64,000 nt of DNA from Crocodylus rhombifer. Its lineage: Eukaryota; Chordata; Crocodylia; Crocodylidae. Location of the stretch: NCBI GenBank assembly GCA_038503035.1, contig JAVSML010025178.1, forward strand, positions 352,149-416,148, written 5' to 3'. Positions within the stretch are counted from its first letter, which is position 1; each line of letters opens with the position of its first letter. Shown here piece by piece: positions 1 to 11,520 of this stretch. The position numbers and the translations under genes are program-made. The notes under the pieces are model-generated. The model was not told the origin of the DNA, searched no databases, and saw only the letters and a list, made by a program, of their open reading frames with translations.

Positions 1-545
1 CACAACTTGCCACTCACATTATTTTGAGCATCCCTAATGTTGTCCATGTGGTTATACAGTGCTGCAATTCTGAATTGTCATTGCCTCCTTTTTCTATATA
101 GAGTTTGTTGTTTACCAGCATACCTACATGTGAGGATGTCTGTCAAATATATAAGGATTCAGTCTATATATATTATATACATTCACAGGAACCTAGTGAA
201 ATATTGGTCTACATACTGTACATTAAAAGGATATATATTATAAAAGCAATCTTAGTAGACAAGTGCTTGGTATCATATCTACAAGTAATTAGTAGAGAGA
301 CTTTTACGTAGACGGTATCTGGTGAAAAACAGTTATACTTATTAAATTGGCAGCGCTTGTTTACTCAGTGTATAGATGAGAATGACAACTAATGGCATGT
401 TCACCTGAATAAGGTACTCTCCAAGTGAAGTTGTCATCTGTTTCATAGCTCCATTTTTTCTGTAGTTTGTTAGGTACATCGTAATTTAATGATCTGTCTT
501 TTAATGAAGCTGAAACCCATTTTCTCCAGATCCTGAATTATAGAT
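1..545. other. AT-rich unique DNA, no gene seen
   Basis: There are no recognisable domains or repeats apart from short TA-rich runs around 145-240. The small open frames here (up to 68 codons) are what AT-rich non-coding DNA gives by chance. Confidence 0.6.
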
Positions 546-548
546 TTA

Positions 549-630
549 ATAGATTTCTAGGACTGGAAGGGACCTATTAGATCATCAAGTCTGACCTCCT
601 GCTCTGGGCAGGAACAAGTGCTGGGGTCAA
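549..630 (-). mobile_element. CR1 LINE 3'-end fragment
   Basis: Read on the minus strand, this matches the end of CR1 elements: a 'gac..gatgatct..aggtcccttccagtcct' motif followed by a short A/T-rich tail. CR1s are usually truncated at the 5' end, so a fragment of under 100 bp is typical. No coding sequence remains. Confidence 0.6.
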
Positions 631-639
631 CATCTGAAT

Positions 640-890
640 GTGAACATTTGAGTTGGTTTGGTGACAATTCTGAAAAATAGTTTCAATTGAACCTAAAATG
701 AAATATTTTTGAAATGTTTAACAAATAAAAAGCATTAAACAATAATTTCAGGTGGAAACCTTTCCCCCCTCCTAAAACGCAAAACTAAACACTTCGTTTT
801 AAAACTTTGTTCTTTAAAGGTTTGTAAAATGCCTTAAAATGAACATCAGACCTTTGAAAACAAAAGTTTGTTTCTAATTTAAAAATTAAA
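640..890. repeat. AT-rich old interspersed repeat (unclassified)
   Basis: A/T-rich DNA with alternating 'ttttgaaa' and 'tttcaa' words. It recalls the degenerate sauropsid repeat that also seems present at 16.8-17.1 kb. The class was not determined. Confidence 0.25.
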
Positions 891-2178
891 ATGCTTCATT
901 TGAAAATGTCAGACAATTCAAGTTGTTTGCAAACTTCAATCTGTCTTGACATCACTAATAAGATGGTAACACTACTATACAAAACCAGAACCAGTGGGTT
1001 TCTCCCTAACAATCTCCCCGTGAAGAACAACAAACAAGCCCTAGGATCATATGTTTGTATAAAAGAGATGGAAAAACCTAAGAACTGCTACAAGACTGTG
1101 TTTCCCTGCAGGATCCGGTTCCTGTGAATTGGACACACCCAGTGTTGTGGTTACTAGCTAGAAAGGCCTTGGTAGGTGTGAGCCTACACAGATGCAGAGT
1201 GGTGAAGGTGAGACCAATACTGCCTGAGGAGGATGCTGTTGGATAGGAAGCCGCTGGTCAAGCTTTGCCTGCCAGGTAGCATGGGTGTGGTCTGTGAGAA
1301 GGAAGCATCATTAAGTGCCTCATTAGCCTGAGAAGGTGACAACTTATGACCTGATGTGCACACTGTTCTCTGATTCTTTCCTCTTCTCTGCCATGCATGC
1401 AGTGAATGAGAAAAAAGGTGAACGAGGCTGAAGATTTACTCCTGCTCACTAGCACCTCACACATGCACATGACTTCTATTTGCCATCAGGCACCTGGGCC
1501 CTGCTGCATGTGATGCAACAGCCTGCAAGCTAACGGTTCTAATGTAGTCACGCCGGAATCCCTCTCAGTAATCTCACTCTTTTCCCATGCTTAAAGTCAA
1601 GTTCAGCAGAGCTGACAGAGAGAACACAGACTATATCATCTATTTGGTGTTCCTGGCTAAAGTGCCTGATACCTTTTCACAATCCTTTACTCATCATATT
1701 GCTGAGGCTCAGAGCTGAGCTAACATTACTACAAGCATCCTTCTTGCAGTCAAAAAGAACCCAGACATTGGCATATGTCTATTAACGTCCATCACTGCAC
1801 TATGCTGCCTGGATCTAGAAGTGTGTTAATCACGGGAATGCATTTCCATAACTAAATAACATGGCTAATGCTTTTATGCCCAAGAATTGCCTACAGGGGT
1901 GGATCTGGGAGGGGTGGGGGTGCATTTACACCTTCCTTTGATTCCTTCTCCACCGAAAGTTTAAAACCAACTTCCCGGCAATGGCAGCAGCATTTCTATT
2001 CAGGCAGCAGCAAGAGAGTCACTTGACTTCATGACTCTCATAATATACAGAATTCCTTCTAATTTCTTCATTCCTCAACTGTTAATGACCATCTCTCCTT
2101 TTTAATATTTAATGGTTGCACTAATCAAGCTATCCTTTCTTCTGGATTCTGCTGTCTGTTTGCTGCTCCTGGTCATAT
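890..2178. other. Unique DNA, no gene seen
   Basis: No long open frame, RNA gene or repeat family was recognised. A 78-codon frame at 891-1127 and a 70-codon frame at 1258-1470 lack any known motif. Confidence 0.55.
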
Positions 2179-2179
2179 A

Positions 2180-2453
2180 GGCTGCCTATACACATGCTCG
2201 GGGGTGGGGGTGGCATTTTAATTAGAGCAGTTCCTGGAGAGCTGCTCTAATTAAAACGCTTCACCGTCACATGTATTAAGCCCCCATGGGTTTAAAGATG
2301 CGCATGGGATGCTTTATCTAAACTTCGTTCTGTGAGGTTTAGATAAAGCACCTCAGTGGCCATTTTTAAACCCATGGGGGCTTATACACATGATGATGAG
2401 GCCACATTGAAGTGTTCTAATTAGAATGCAAACCAGCACATGTATAGGCAGCC
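2180..2453. mobile_element. Palindromic MITE, copy 1 (multi-hairpin DNA transposon)
   Basis: This is a non-autonomous element bounded by inverted ends: GGCTGCCTATACACATGC at 2180-2197, and at 2436-2453 a sequence whose complement reads GGCTGCCTATACATGTGC. Three internal stems are visible. One is a perfect 15-bp stem (2216-2230 with 2242-2256). One is a perfect 17-bp stem (2280-2296 with 2365-2381). Nested inside the second is a perfect 14-bp stem (2310-2323 with 2337-2350). There is no transposase. A second copy lies at 52.67-53.15 kb. The target duplication is unclear (CATATAG / CATAG at the flanks), so the superfamily is not assigned. Confidence 0.75.
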
Positions 2454-2454
2454 A

Positions 2455-5400
2455 TAGCTCCTATTTCACAGCCCTGCAAACTGTTTTTAACTCTAGCTAG
2501 GAACATTAACTCAGTCTGTTGTATGTTTATACATAATATATGACATAGCAAATGAATGCATGTTCCAGTAAGGCTTTTTTTCTTGCTTCAATCTTAAACT
2601 GAATAATACAGACCTAGGCCCCTAGCTATTAGTAAAGCATCTAGTTTCTTTTTAACTGGAGAAAAATTTGTGTTATGTTACACATGATGATGTACCATGT
2701 TATCTACATCCCCTTTTCAAAATCCTAGATCTGCCCATGATCATCACACACATTATTTTGCTGTAATTGCTCCTCCCAAAGGAGTACAGTCCTTCCCTTT
2801 CCACTTTACCATAATCCTTCTCTTGCAAACCAGTGGCCTGCTAGCTCTGCTCCAGGTTTTCTGCTCTTGGCTCCAAGTAAAAAGGAAATTAGTGAGTTGC
2901 ATCCTGGTCTTCAAAATAAATCTATTGAACAGTTTGGGGTGATGAAAAGGTGTGACAGCTTAGGGAATATGGCTGTGTCCAATTGCAACTTCCTCTTCGC
3001 TTTATGATTTTATGCATGTATGATTGCAACCTTCAGTGTGGATTAGAACATCCCTTTTGTAGCAGAGAACAGGCTATGTCTGGGGAACTGAAACAGGGCC
3101 ATTAAGGAGTCAACAACATTGAACAGCTCTACGCTTGTAGAACAATGGGCTTTCTACAGACAGAGCTCCAGACTTGTAACAACTCTCTGCCAGCAATCCC
3201 ATACAGGGACTGCAGCATGGAAACTCCCAGTGGAAGGCCAGGAACAAAGGAAGGATGTCACACTGTTTTTAAAAGTGACATGCTCTTTAAGCAAGGGGAG
3301 CCATTTCATGGCTAAAACCAGAAGACTGAGCAGGAGGAGTGGAAGCAGGAAGCTTAAAGGCTTGAGAAAAGCCTAGACACTCACGGCAGGTCATGAGGCT
3401 AGACTAAGGGAAATGGGACTGGCTGGCTTGGGCAGAAGATACAGACCCACTGCATTACATTTGCTTGGCTCTGGACTGGTCCTTCATGCAGCGACTGGCA
3501 AATTATTGCTATTTCTGCCTAGCAATTACTTCACCACAGGTCTCTCTCTGTAAATGCACAACACAAAGTCACTTGCTTACTCTTGTCCTCTGCAAGCTAG
3601 CACCAGATTGTTCTGTGCCCTATGGCAATACTGGCAGCTCCAGCGAGTAGTAAATAGCCAAAAGTATGTGGGATTGTCTTATTGGACATCTCAATTGGGC
3701 TGTCTTGATTCATTGTTATTGTAAAATGTTGCCAATATCCAGTGGGAGGGGAACTTGACTATATCATTATACTATCCATACCACACACCATGTTTTGCAA
3801 TTAAATTGGAAAGAACCCTACAGCAAATGCATATATTGAAACTTATTACAACAAATGCTATGAGCAGAACAGGAGCAATATTGTATTGACAACATAGTGG
3901 AAACTTGTTGATGTGTTCCTGTCGTTTGAAAAAGAAAACCCCATAAGACATTTTCATTACAGAGGAATAAGAGGAGACTGCATTTAACGTCAGGTCGGAA
4001 AAAAGAACATTCCCTAAAGCAACTTCACTCCATGCTTAGAGCCAGAAGCACACCGCAGATACTTTACTGCAAGTATCTCTCAAATGAACGGTTCAAATGT
4101 GCTTTGACTGCATTCATACCCTTTACGTTTTACTTTACTGTGATATGCAAGCAAAGGCATTTAATGCGAGGAGCATTTACCGAAACTGCACAGACAACAC
4201 AGAACTTCCAAACACAAGGGCTTAGACACACATAATGGAAACCTGGATCTGAAAGTCAGTACAAGCATTCAAGGAATATGAACAATGCCTTGCGAACTAT
4301 ATACCTAAGACACAGTCAGCTGAGATTTCAAACACACAGTAATGACATGCTTATTATCAAGATACATAGATGAAATTATTTGTTGACACTGCTTTATGAG
4401 AATCATTTCACAAGATTCATGAAAATTGTAGCCTCTGAAGACAAGAAATTAAACTTGACAAACTACTTGCTATATAGTTTTCATTCAACTCTATTCACTG
4501 CCTTGCTGTGAGATGCACCATTCTACTAGCTTCAGCCTCTGGGATGATGGAAACATTCATCTTGCAGCTCTGTTGGGGTACAGAAAATGATCCCAAAGGG
4601 ACCTAACCCCTCATCTGCTTTGCTCTTCACTGTATTTGGCAGTTGAGACACATTGGGTCTCATTTCTCCTTTCACTTACACCAGTGTCATTTTCATCACA
4701 GAGCTGTTCTTGATGTTCAAAACTATATATCACCAATGAATCATGGCCATAAAGCATATTCTTGTCCTTACCTGGTTCCATCAGCACCTCAGAGGTGGCA
4801 CAGGAAATGTTGCTACTTAATGGAGACTTTGGCAGGGGTGACTGAGCCGAAGAATTACATGGCAGGCGATAAGGGGCAGAATGTTAGAGGCAGAATGATA
4901 GAGAAAGTGAGATACCGATACTTCCCTAACCTCAAACCGGGGCTGTGAAGTTGAATTAATTCATGTTTGGTAAACACTTTGAAATCTCTGGATTGCAGGA
5001 ATATTGAAGATGCTCTATCTTATTCATAACAGCCAGCCAAATATTTTCAGTAAGATAAGTCACTGGAGTTATCTGAGTCCACAGCTCATAAGCCAAGCAG
5101 AGCATACCCAGTATGTACATAATCACTCCTCACTGATGACAGATCTGGCAAACTGGAGGGTGGCACCACTGAAAAAGATTAGATCAGTCTTCACCCTAGA
5201 AGTGACCATTGTATTTCCCTCTCTTTATGCCCTGCCTTTCCTGGGGTAAAGTTGCCTGTCATGGCACCATTAGACTGTGAGAGTTGACAGTACTGACAAT
5301 CAACAATGCTTATCAGCATCTCAAGGTCAATTGTGTTTCTACAAGACCCTAAACTGCACCATCAAGTAGGCATGGGCCATCATTGCCAGGACTCTCTGCA

Positions 5401-5570
5401 TTCTCTTTATGTTGTTCCCCTTATCAGAAGGTGCGGGTCAGATTTTACACCAGACACCAAGAAGAACTGCAGATCTGCTGCAGTCATTGATTGTAATCGG
5501 GACATTACTGTTTTTATTTACAGAGGACCAGGAGCTCTGTGGTGCCTTATAGACCCCCAAAACTTGAGGG
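2455..5570. other. Unique DNA, no gene seen
   Basis: About 3 kb without a supportable gene. Frames of 60-101 codons (for example 4643-4948) have no recognisable domain. Around 4650-4720 there is a weak match to the widespread 'cacttacaccagtgt' sauropsid repeat. Confidence 0.5.
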
Positions 5571-5574
5571 TCAT

Positions 5575-5662
5575 ATCCTGCTCTCAAATAACAGCAGTGT
5601 AACTCAGTGCAGTTCTGCTGGATTCACAGTTGTCTCACTGAGTGCAAGATCCAGCCCACAGT
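5575..5662. repeat. Old interspersed repeat fragment ('gtgtaactc..gatccagccc' type)
   Basis: The words 'agtgtaactcagtgcagtt' and 'gcaagatccagccc' belong to the old amniote repeat recognisable by 'tacaccagctgaggatctggccc'. It is highly diverged and its class is not settled. Confidence 0.35.
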
Positions 5663-5771
5663 TCCTGCCCCTCAGGAACCTAGAGGTCTTGGAAACTGCA
5701 GCGTTTCCCCCCACGTAGTATCACTGCAAATGCTCACACGCTGAAAAGTAACTTGTATCAGAAAGGAGGGC

Positions 5772-5838
5772 AAATCAGGAGGTTGGACTAGACCTCCCAA
5801 GGTCTCTTCCAACCCTCATTTTCTATGATTCTATGAAT
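5772..5838 (+). mobile_element. CR1 LINE 3' terminus
   Basis: Contains the canonical CR1 end 'ggttggactagacctcccaa' and 'ttccaaccct', followed by the tandem tail TTCTATGATTCTATGA. It is severely 5'-truncated (about 67 bp). This tail is the clearest single marker of a sauropsid genome in the first 10 kb. Confidence 0.85.
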
Positions 5839-6279
5839 CGGGCACCAATTACACAAGACAATGTTGAGCACACGGAGAGAACCCGTCAGACAAGGAGGAG
5901 AAACTATGGGGATATTTCCATAGGAGCTGGTAATAATGTCCCTTCTTTTCACATTGCACCCATTGCATTAGTTCTGTGTTGCATCTTATTTCAGGCTGCT
6001 ATTAGTGGGCTCAGTGCTGAGTCATAAAAACATTCAGGCAACTTTAGCTTGAATGGGAGCAGGGCTGAGGGTCTGTTTGGGGGAAAGGGACTAAATGAGT
6101 GGAGTCTGAAGAAGGATTTGAAGGAAAAACAGCATCAAAGAAGGCATTTCAGACATACCTTCCTTTAACTCAACCTGGAGTGCAACCAACTCCATTTGAG
6201 CCTTTGGGTTCCACCATAAATCAGGAGACAGCCTGGAGACAGAAAAACTTTCCTTCCCTCAGTTACAGCAAGTGACAAC

Positions 6280-7350
6280 AAGTTACAGAAATAACTGGTA
6301 GGATCTGAAAAAGGTTCTTTACTTTTTTATCCCCTAACCTCCACTTCTTTTTTTTTTCTTTCCATTTTGCTGAGTGACAGAGGATTTAAATGCAAAGTGG
6401 ATCTAATGCACACCCTGAAGTCAGCTGGCAGTATGCAAATGACCTGTCAGATTAAAATCTGAATGAAAGAGATAACAAGCTTATCTTCATAACAAAAGAC
6501 TCTTACGGGCAAACTATTTGACGCAGGGTTGATGTTTGTTTTAACCCGTGGGCTTTGGACAGTGCAATATTTCAGGGGCTGTGCTCCCCTCCGCTTTGCT
6601 GCTCATGTGTGTGCGTTTCTGTTTGCACTGGCAACAAAAGGCAAGTGTGACAATAATCATAATAATAATGATAATAATAATAATAATAATAATAATAAAG
6701 CCAGCAAGGGCTGTAACAGTTGATTTCAAAGTCTTTCTTTTGGGGGGGAAGTAGGGGGAGGAGGAGCAGAATGGCTCTGTAGAGCCACTGCTAAACAAGC
6801 CAAGGATAGGTCAACTCTCTCTAGCTACCAGCACTACAGCTGCAGTGAGAATAAGCAAACACAGCAGCAGGAGAAAGAATTAAAGGAGGATGGGGGGAGA
6901 GATGAGGCGTGCGATTTATTCTTCTGGCACGTGCATAGGGGCTGGGGATGGATCAGCTGTATTTATTCTGTGAAAAGGAAAATGAAAAGGAGGTAAAAGA
7001 GCAAAGCGAGTTTCATCGCACCAGAGAAAAAAGATTTTCAATAAACCCCCCTGGAAAAAAAAAAAGCTGCAGGTGTTTGTGAGGGGGCTTTAGAGAGCCA
7101 CGCGGAGAATTAGCAACTGAGGCAAGTTGCCTTTGGAAAGGAATAAGTTCCAAATAGATTTGCATTGCTTAATTTGGGGATCATCTGCAAACAAGCGCCA
7201 AGCTCCTCTCCAAATGTAGTTGCTTCAAAGCAAGGGGGAGGTGCATGTGCATGTGTGTGTGGGGAGGGCAGTAGGGGCAGGCATGCCCCGCTATTCACAC
7301 CATCAGGGCTCCCGCTGGGTTAAGGTTCCTTCCATCCTTGTGTCGCATGG
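6280..7350. promoter_or_regulatory. Candidate non-coding regulatory block
   Basis: Roughly 1 kb with no repeat except the AAT run. It contains a perfect POU octamer ATGCAAAT (6433-6440), a palindromic CAGATTAAAATCTG (about 6448-6461) and a back-to-back GATA pair (AGATAA 6470-6475, TTATCT 6481-6486). The motif density resembles developmental enhancers. Conservation cannot be assessed from one sequence, so this is inference. Confidence 0.3.
6652..6699. repeat. (AAT)n microsatellite
   Basis: Interrupted AAT/ATA trinucleotide run with two variant units (ATC, ATG) near its left end. It creates spurious poly-Asn and poly-Ile frames on both strands. Confidence 0.95.
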
Positions 7351-8880
7351 GTTCCCCCAATGGCTGAATCCGTGCCATCTCCCCATGTTATTCTTTCTAA
7401 CACAATGAGGAGTGTGTGAGAGCATTGAACACCAGCTCCTCATCCAGAGCCAGCATGCAAAGTCTTCCCTTTCAGGCTTTGCAAATCCCCTCCTGGTTAA
7501 TGCCAGCCTGGATGGCTCTCTCCTGGGAAGGGCAAGCTCAAAGGGGTGGAAAAATGCTTCTTCCAACCTCTACACATCCTGCAGCAAGCCCCCAAATGCT
7601 CAGAGTAAAGCAGAATTAAGACTGACCTTCCTTTCTGCCACACCCATGATGTACTTGAGCTTTATCTACATATTAAAGATGTAAAAAAACGGAGGCATAG
7701 GCCAAAAAAAGTGCAGCTTGTCCATGCACTATTCTACGGGAAAGGCAGGACTGAGGGTAGCACCCTCCTTCACTACTTCATCCCAACTCTCCAGTCCTGG
7801 TCCATGATTCCCAATATATGCAAAATACCAAGTCCTAACCCTCCCGTAACACACACATGAGCTCCTCCTATCCAAACTTTTGAGCTTCAAAAGATGCACA
7901 TTTGAATGCCCTAACGCCAATACACCTTCCACAGTTTTGGTTCCCACTCAGGTCCAAAGGGATCCAATTCCAACACAGCTAAAATCTCAGGAGAATTGCT
8001 CACAAGACTCAGGTCCAAGATTGTAGCAATGTAACACAAACAGTTGGCTACATGACAACACTGTTGAGTCTACATGCAAACGCTATCTAAATATAATCCA
8101 GATACAGCCTCTGCTTCCCCAGGATGTTGCTACTTATCACCTGCATTACTCAGAGCTAGACCATCAGTGAGGAGGACCCTAGTTATTCTTCTACTGACTC
8201 CATAAAGGCACGAAAAGATTTTTAAAGCTTCCATTCAACAACTACTGTGGAAGAGTCCTTGATTTAATTCTCATAGCTTCTGTATTGGTCATAAGATTAA
8301 ATTTTACTCCCGGATGGAATCTAAACTGGTTTCCCTTTCTCTGATTACCTGATATTATTCACACATACACACACATTTGCAGAAAACAACACTCATGCTT
8401 GCTAACTCATGTATTCACAGAACAAACAGTGTACATGTAGGATGGGATACCGCCTGGCACAGCACAGGGAAACACTATTCCTCAAACCCCTCACCAAGGT
8501 CCTAGCACATGAGTGAGCCACGCTGCACCTTCACTAATGTGGTGCACAAATGGGTGGAGGGAGCTGAGAGAACACAAAATCAGACCCAAACCCCAGTCCT
8601 CTTCCCCACACAAAGTCAAACCAGTTTCCCCAAAGGCATGTTTTTACATTAAGTAAAACTGATGCTAAACATTGTATGGGTATTTCTAATAATTTAAAAC
8701 TTGGTGTTAATTATCATTTAATAATTGAAACCCAGCTTCAGTTGACTGAAGCAAATCAAGATAGTAAGAGCTGAACCAGTGTAAGTGCATCTACACAAAA
8801 ATTGATCCCACTTCAACTAACCTGATCTAGAAGGCTGATTTTAGTTAGACTGGTGCAACACAGATGTCTGAAGGCAAACT
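7350..8880. other. Unique DNA, no gene seen
   Basis: Overlapping frames of 60-90 codons at 7303-7684 lie in a GC-richer patch but show no domain and no splice context. From 8780 to 8870 there is a weak resemblance to the 'gtctacac' MITE-type repeats. Confidence 0.5.
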
Positions 8881-8884
8881 GTAA

Positions 8885-9003
8885 GGCAAAGTGTTTTACC
8901 TCCACTCTCACTGTGAGATACGCTGGAAACAGAACCCAGGTTTGCTAATTCTCGCTCCAGCATCCTGCCCCCTCAACCACTCTGCCTTCCTCCTCTGTGA
9001 TTT
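8885..9003 (-). repeat. MIR-type SINE fragment
   Basis: On the plus strand it reads 'agaacccaggtttgctaattc' and then 'ctcaaccactctgcc', the complement of the tRNA-derived head and core of a MIR. It is diverged and partial. Confidence 0.4.
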
Positions 9004-9004
9004 T

Positions 9005-10890
9005 TTTTTTTTTGGACAGCATTTATTCAGACCAACAGGATAAATATGTGAAAATGTTTTGTGGCACGAAGTCAGTTTGGATGTTTGCCCATTCAAGTGA
9101 AATGTGTGGCATTTCACAAATTAGAAATACCCAACCCATGCATCTGGCACCCACAGGGTTAAATGTATCATTGCTACCTCTAGGAATTCACTTACTTACT
9201 GCCGTTACACAGCAAAATGGAAAATGGATCCAGACTGGATTTCAGTGAACGATACACAATTTGATCAAACATATTATTCCATTAGCTGATACAGTAACCT
9301 GAGATACTCGCAGCACAGTACTTCAATGCAGACTGACTAGATCTAGCTTTGGATTGATACTAGAGAAGCCCCTGTATCAGAAAGGCAAAAAAATCCCATT
9401 CTAGTACCTCATTTTTTCCTGAGTGTAACAGTCCTGGGATAAATGGGAACTCAGATGGGATTCTGGGATGGAGTCTGCAGAAGAACCTAGAGGCTGGAAT
9501 TCATCCCACAGGAAAGGAATTATCCAAGTCAGGGTTCTGGCAGGAGCTCACAGGAGCAGACTTGAAGTGTTGGCATGTTCTGCTGCAGTAAGAGCTGAGT
9601 ATCCATGATGCCTTATTTGCCGCTTGACTGGAACAGGAAAGAAATGCAATAAAGCTATGAGGATTGGAGGCTAATTGAGATGACAGAAGGCAAGGATAAT
9701 GCTCATAAACCTCTAATGCATTTGAGGGTCCACTCAGAACAGTCCTTTCAGGATGTACATGAGGACCTTAGTGAGTCTTCTTCAGCCTGTCCAAGGCCGA
9801 GTCCTGCTCTGCAGAATCATGCATGATCCAAGGTGCTCTGTGGGAGGTGGACTATCTGTACAGCACCTGACACAGTGATGCTCTGGCAAGTTAGCCTCTA
9901 AGCTTTACCACAACATGGCTGTTAAATCATTAGCACCACCACCATCACCCATTCCCATTACTCACACCAAGGCTTGTGGGCAGATTGGAAGCCTGATAGT
10001 CTATTGTCTTAAATATGCATGTAGGGCTTGAAACCAAAGGCTGAGAAGAACCTTTAGATGCTCCTGTGTGCCAGGGAGACTGCAGCACAAGATAAGATGC
10101 ATCTTGCTCCTAAAGAAGAGAAAACCAAAAGACCTATTTATGTGTTAGTGAGCCCTCCCACTCCTCCTCCCTAGTGCCAAGTTTGCAGTGATGTTAGCGC
10201 TGGGCTGCAATGGAAGCCAGCTCACAGAAACATATTACCTTCACCCATCCACTGTCTCCTTTGACAACACCCCCATACTATTTCTAGTGTTCCCCTAGTA
10301 CACACGCCCTCTAGCACAACGTGGGAATATATTGCATTCACTCATGCCCGTGCTTTCCAAGTTACTGTTAGTATCAGAGATGAGAGACAAACTCCAGTTT
10401 TGTGGAACCAGACATGTAACTGATGTTAATGCTTCAAGTTTTTGTGACAGCTGCGTGCTTGGGGAAGGGTAGGCTTCTTTGGACAATGCGCTGAATGCGA
10501 ACCTGCAAATATCAAAGCCTTCAAAGCATGAGAATGGTTGCGTGGATCAAAATCAAGAGCAACACTTTATAAATTAATTTGATCCAGATTGCACACAGGT
10601 CATTTAGACAAAAGAGGCCAGTGTCCCCAGTAACACACAAACAACATGAAAAGCTAGTGAGGATGTGAATTTTAATAGGGTACCGACTATAGCTAATTGA
10701 GGAGCTCCTAAGAGATAACAGATTCACTAGTTCTTAGTAGCTTTTGTGTCTATGGGACACCTGTGAGCACCCAGTGATTCCTTCAGGTTTATTTAATGTT
10801 ATTAATTCCTAATTTAATCCATTCTAATAACTAGTTATTCTTGTTGTATTTCTTTATTGTGACTGGGTGATAGAAGTATGGTGGTATCGC
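9005..10890. other. Unique DNA, no gene seen
   Basis: Nothing recognisable. The 63-83 codon frames (8997-9248, 10295-10486) have no known motif. A weak trace of the old tail repeat ('tacagcacctgacacagtg') lies near 9855-9880. Confidence 0.5.
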
Positions 10891-10894
10891 TACT

Positions 10895-11520
10895 GTATCC
10901 CATTGGATGAGCAGAACTCATACAGGCTTGGGAATGAACACTAGTAAATTGACCCAAGAGGTCATACTCCTGCTTTACTTGGCCTTGGTGAGGCTGCAAC
11001 TGAAGTACTGCATCCAGTTCTGGGCTCCGTATTTTAAAAAGGACATGGAGAATCTTGAGAGAGTCCAGAGGAGAGCCACGTGCATGATTAGAGGTCAAGG
11101 AGCAGGCCTTATGAGGAGAGGCTGAGAGGCATGCGACTCTTCAGCTTGGAGAAGCATTGGCTCAGGGGGGACTTGGTGGCAGCCTCTAAGTACATAAGGG
11201 GTGTGCATCAGGATCTGGGAGAATGTCTGTTCACCAGGGCATGCCAAGGGAAGATGAGGTCCAATGGTCACAAACTGCTGGAAAACCATTTTAGACTGAA
11301 CATAAAAAAAAAAACTTTACCGTCTGAGTTTCCAGAGTCTGGCACAGACTTCCCCCAGAAGTGGTGCAAGCACCTACTCTGGACACCTTCAAGAAGTGTT
11401 TCAATGATTACCTTGCTGGGGTCATCTGACCCCGGCTGACTTCCTGCCCTTTGGGCAGGGGACTGGACCTGATGATTTTGCAAGGTCCCTTTCAGCCCTA
11501 ATGTCTATGGGATCTATGAA
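10895..11520 (+). mobile_element. CR1 LINE 3' fragment with degenerate ORF2 C-terminus
   Basis: The C-terminal end of the CR1 ORF2 polyprotein is readable in pieces. '[19 protein letters not shown]', '[16 protein letters not shown]' and 'MIRG' sit in the frame at 10907-11125, and 'MRLFSLEKHWLRGDLV' with 'GHKLLENHFRLNIKKK' in the frame at 11131-11439. The frame change near 11100-11130 and later lesions break the protein. The element continues through the usual 3' region ('tgacttcctgccctttgggc') to 'aaggtccctttcagccctaa' and an ATCTATGA-type tail. Everything upstream, including endonuclease and most of the RT, is missing, as in ordinary 5'-truncated insertions. It is not functional. Confidence 0.85.

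Noticed and set aside
37..311. Overlapping 68-codon Tyr/Ile-rich frames
   Set aside because: AT-rich simple sequence with no coding support.
6529..6798. Poly-Asn and poly-Ile frames
   Set aside because: Products of the AAT microsatellite read on either strand.
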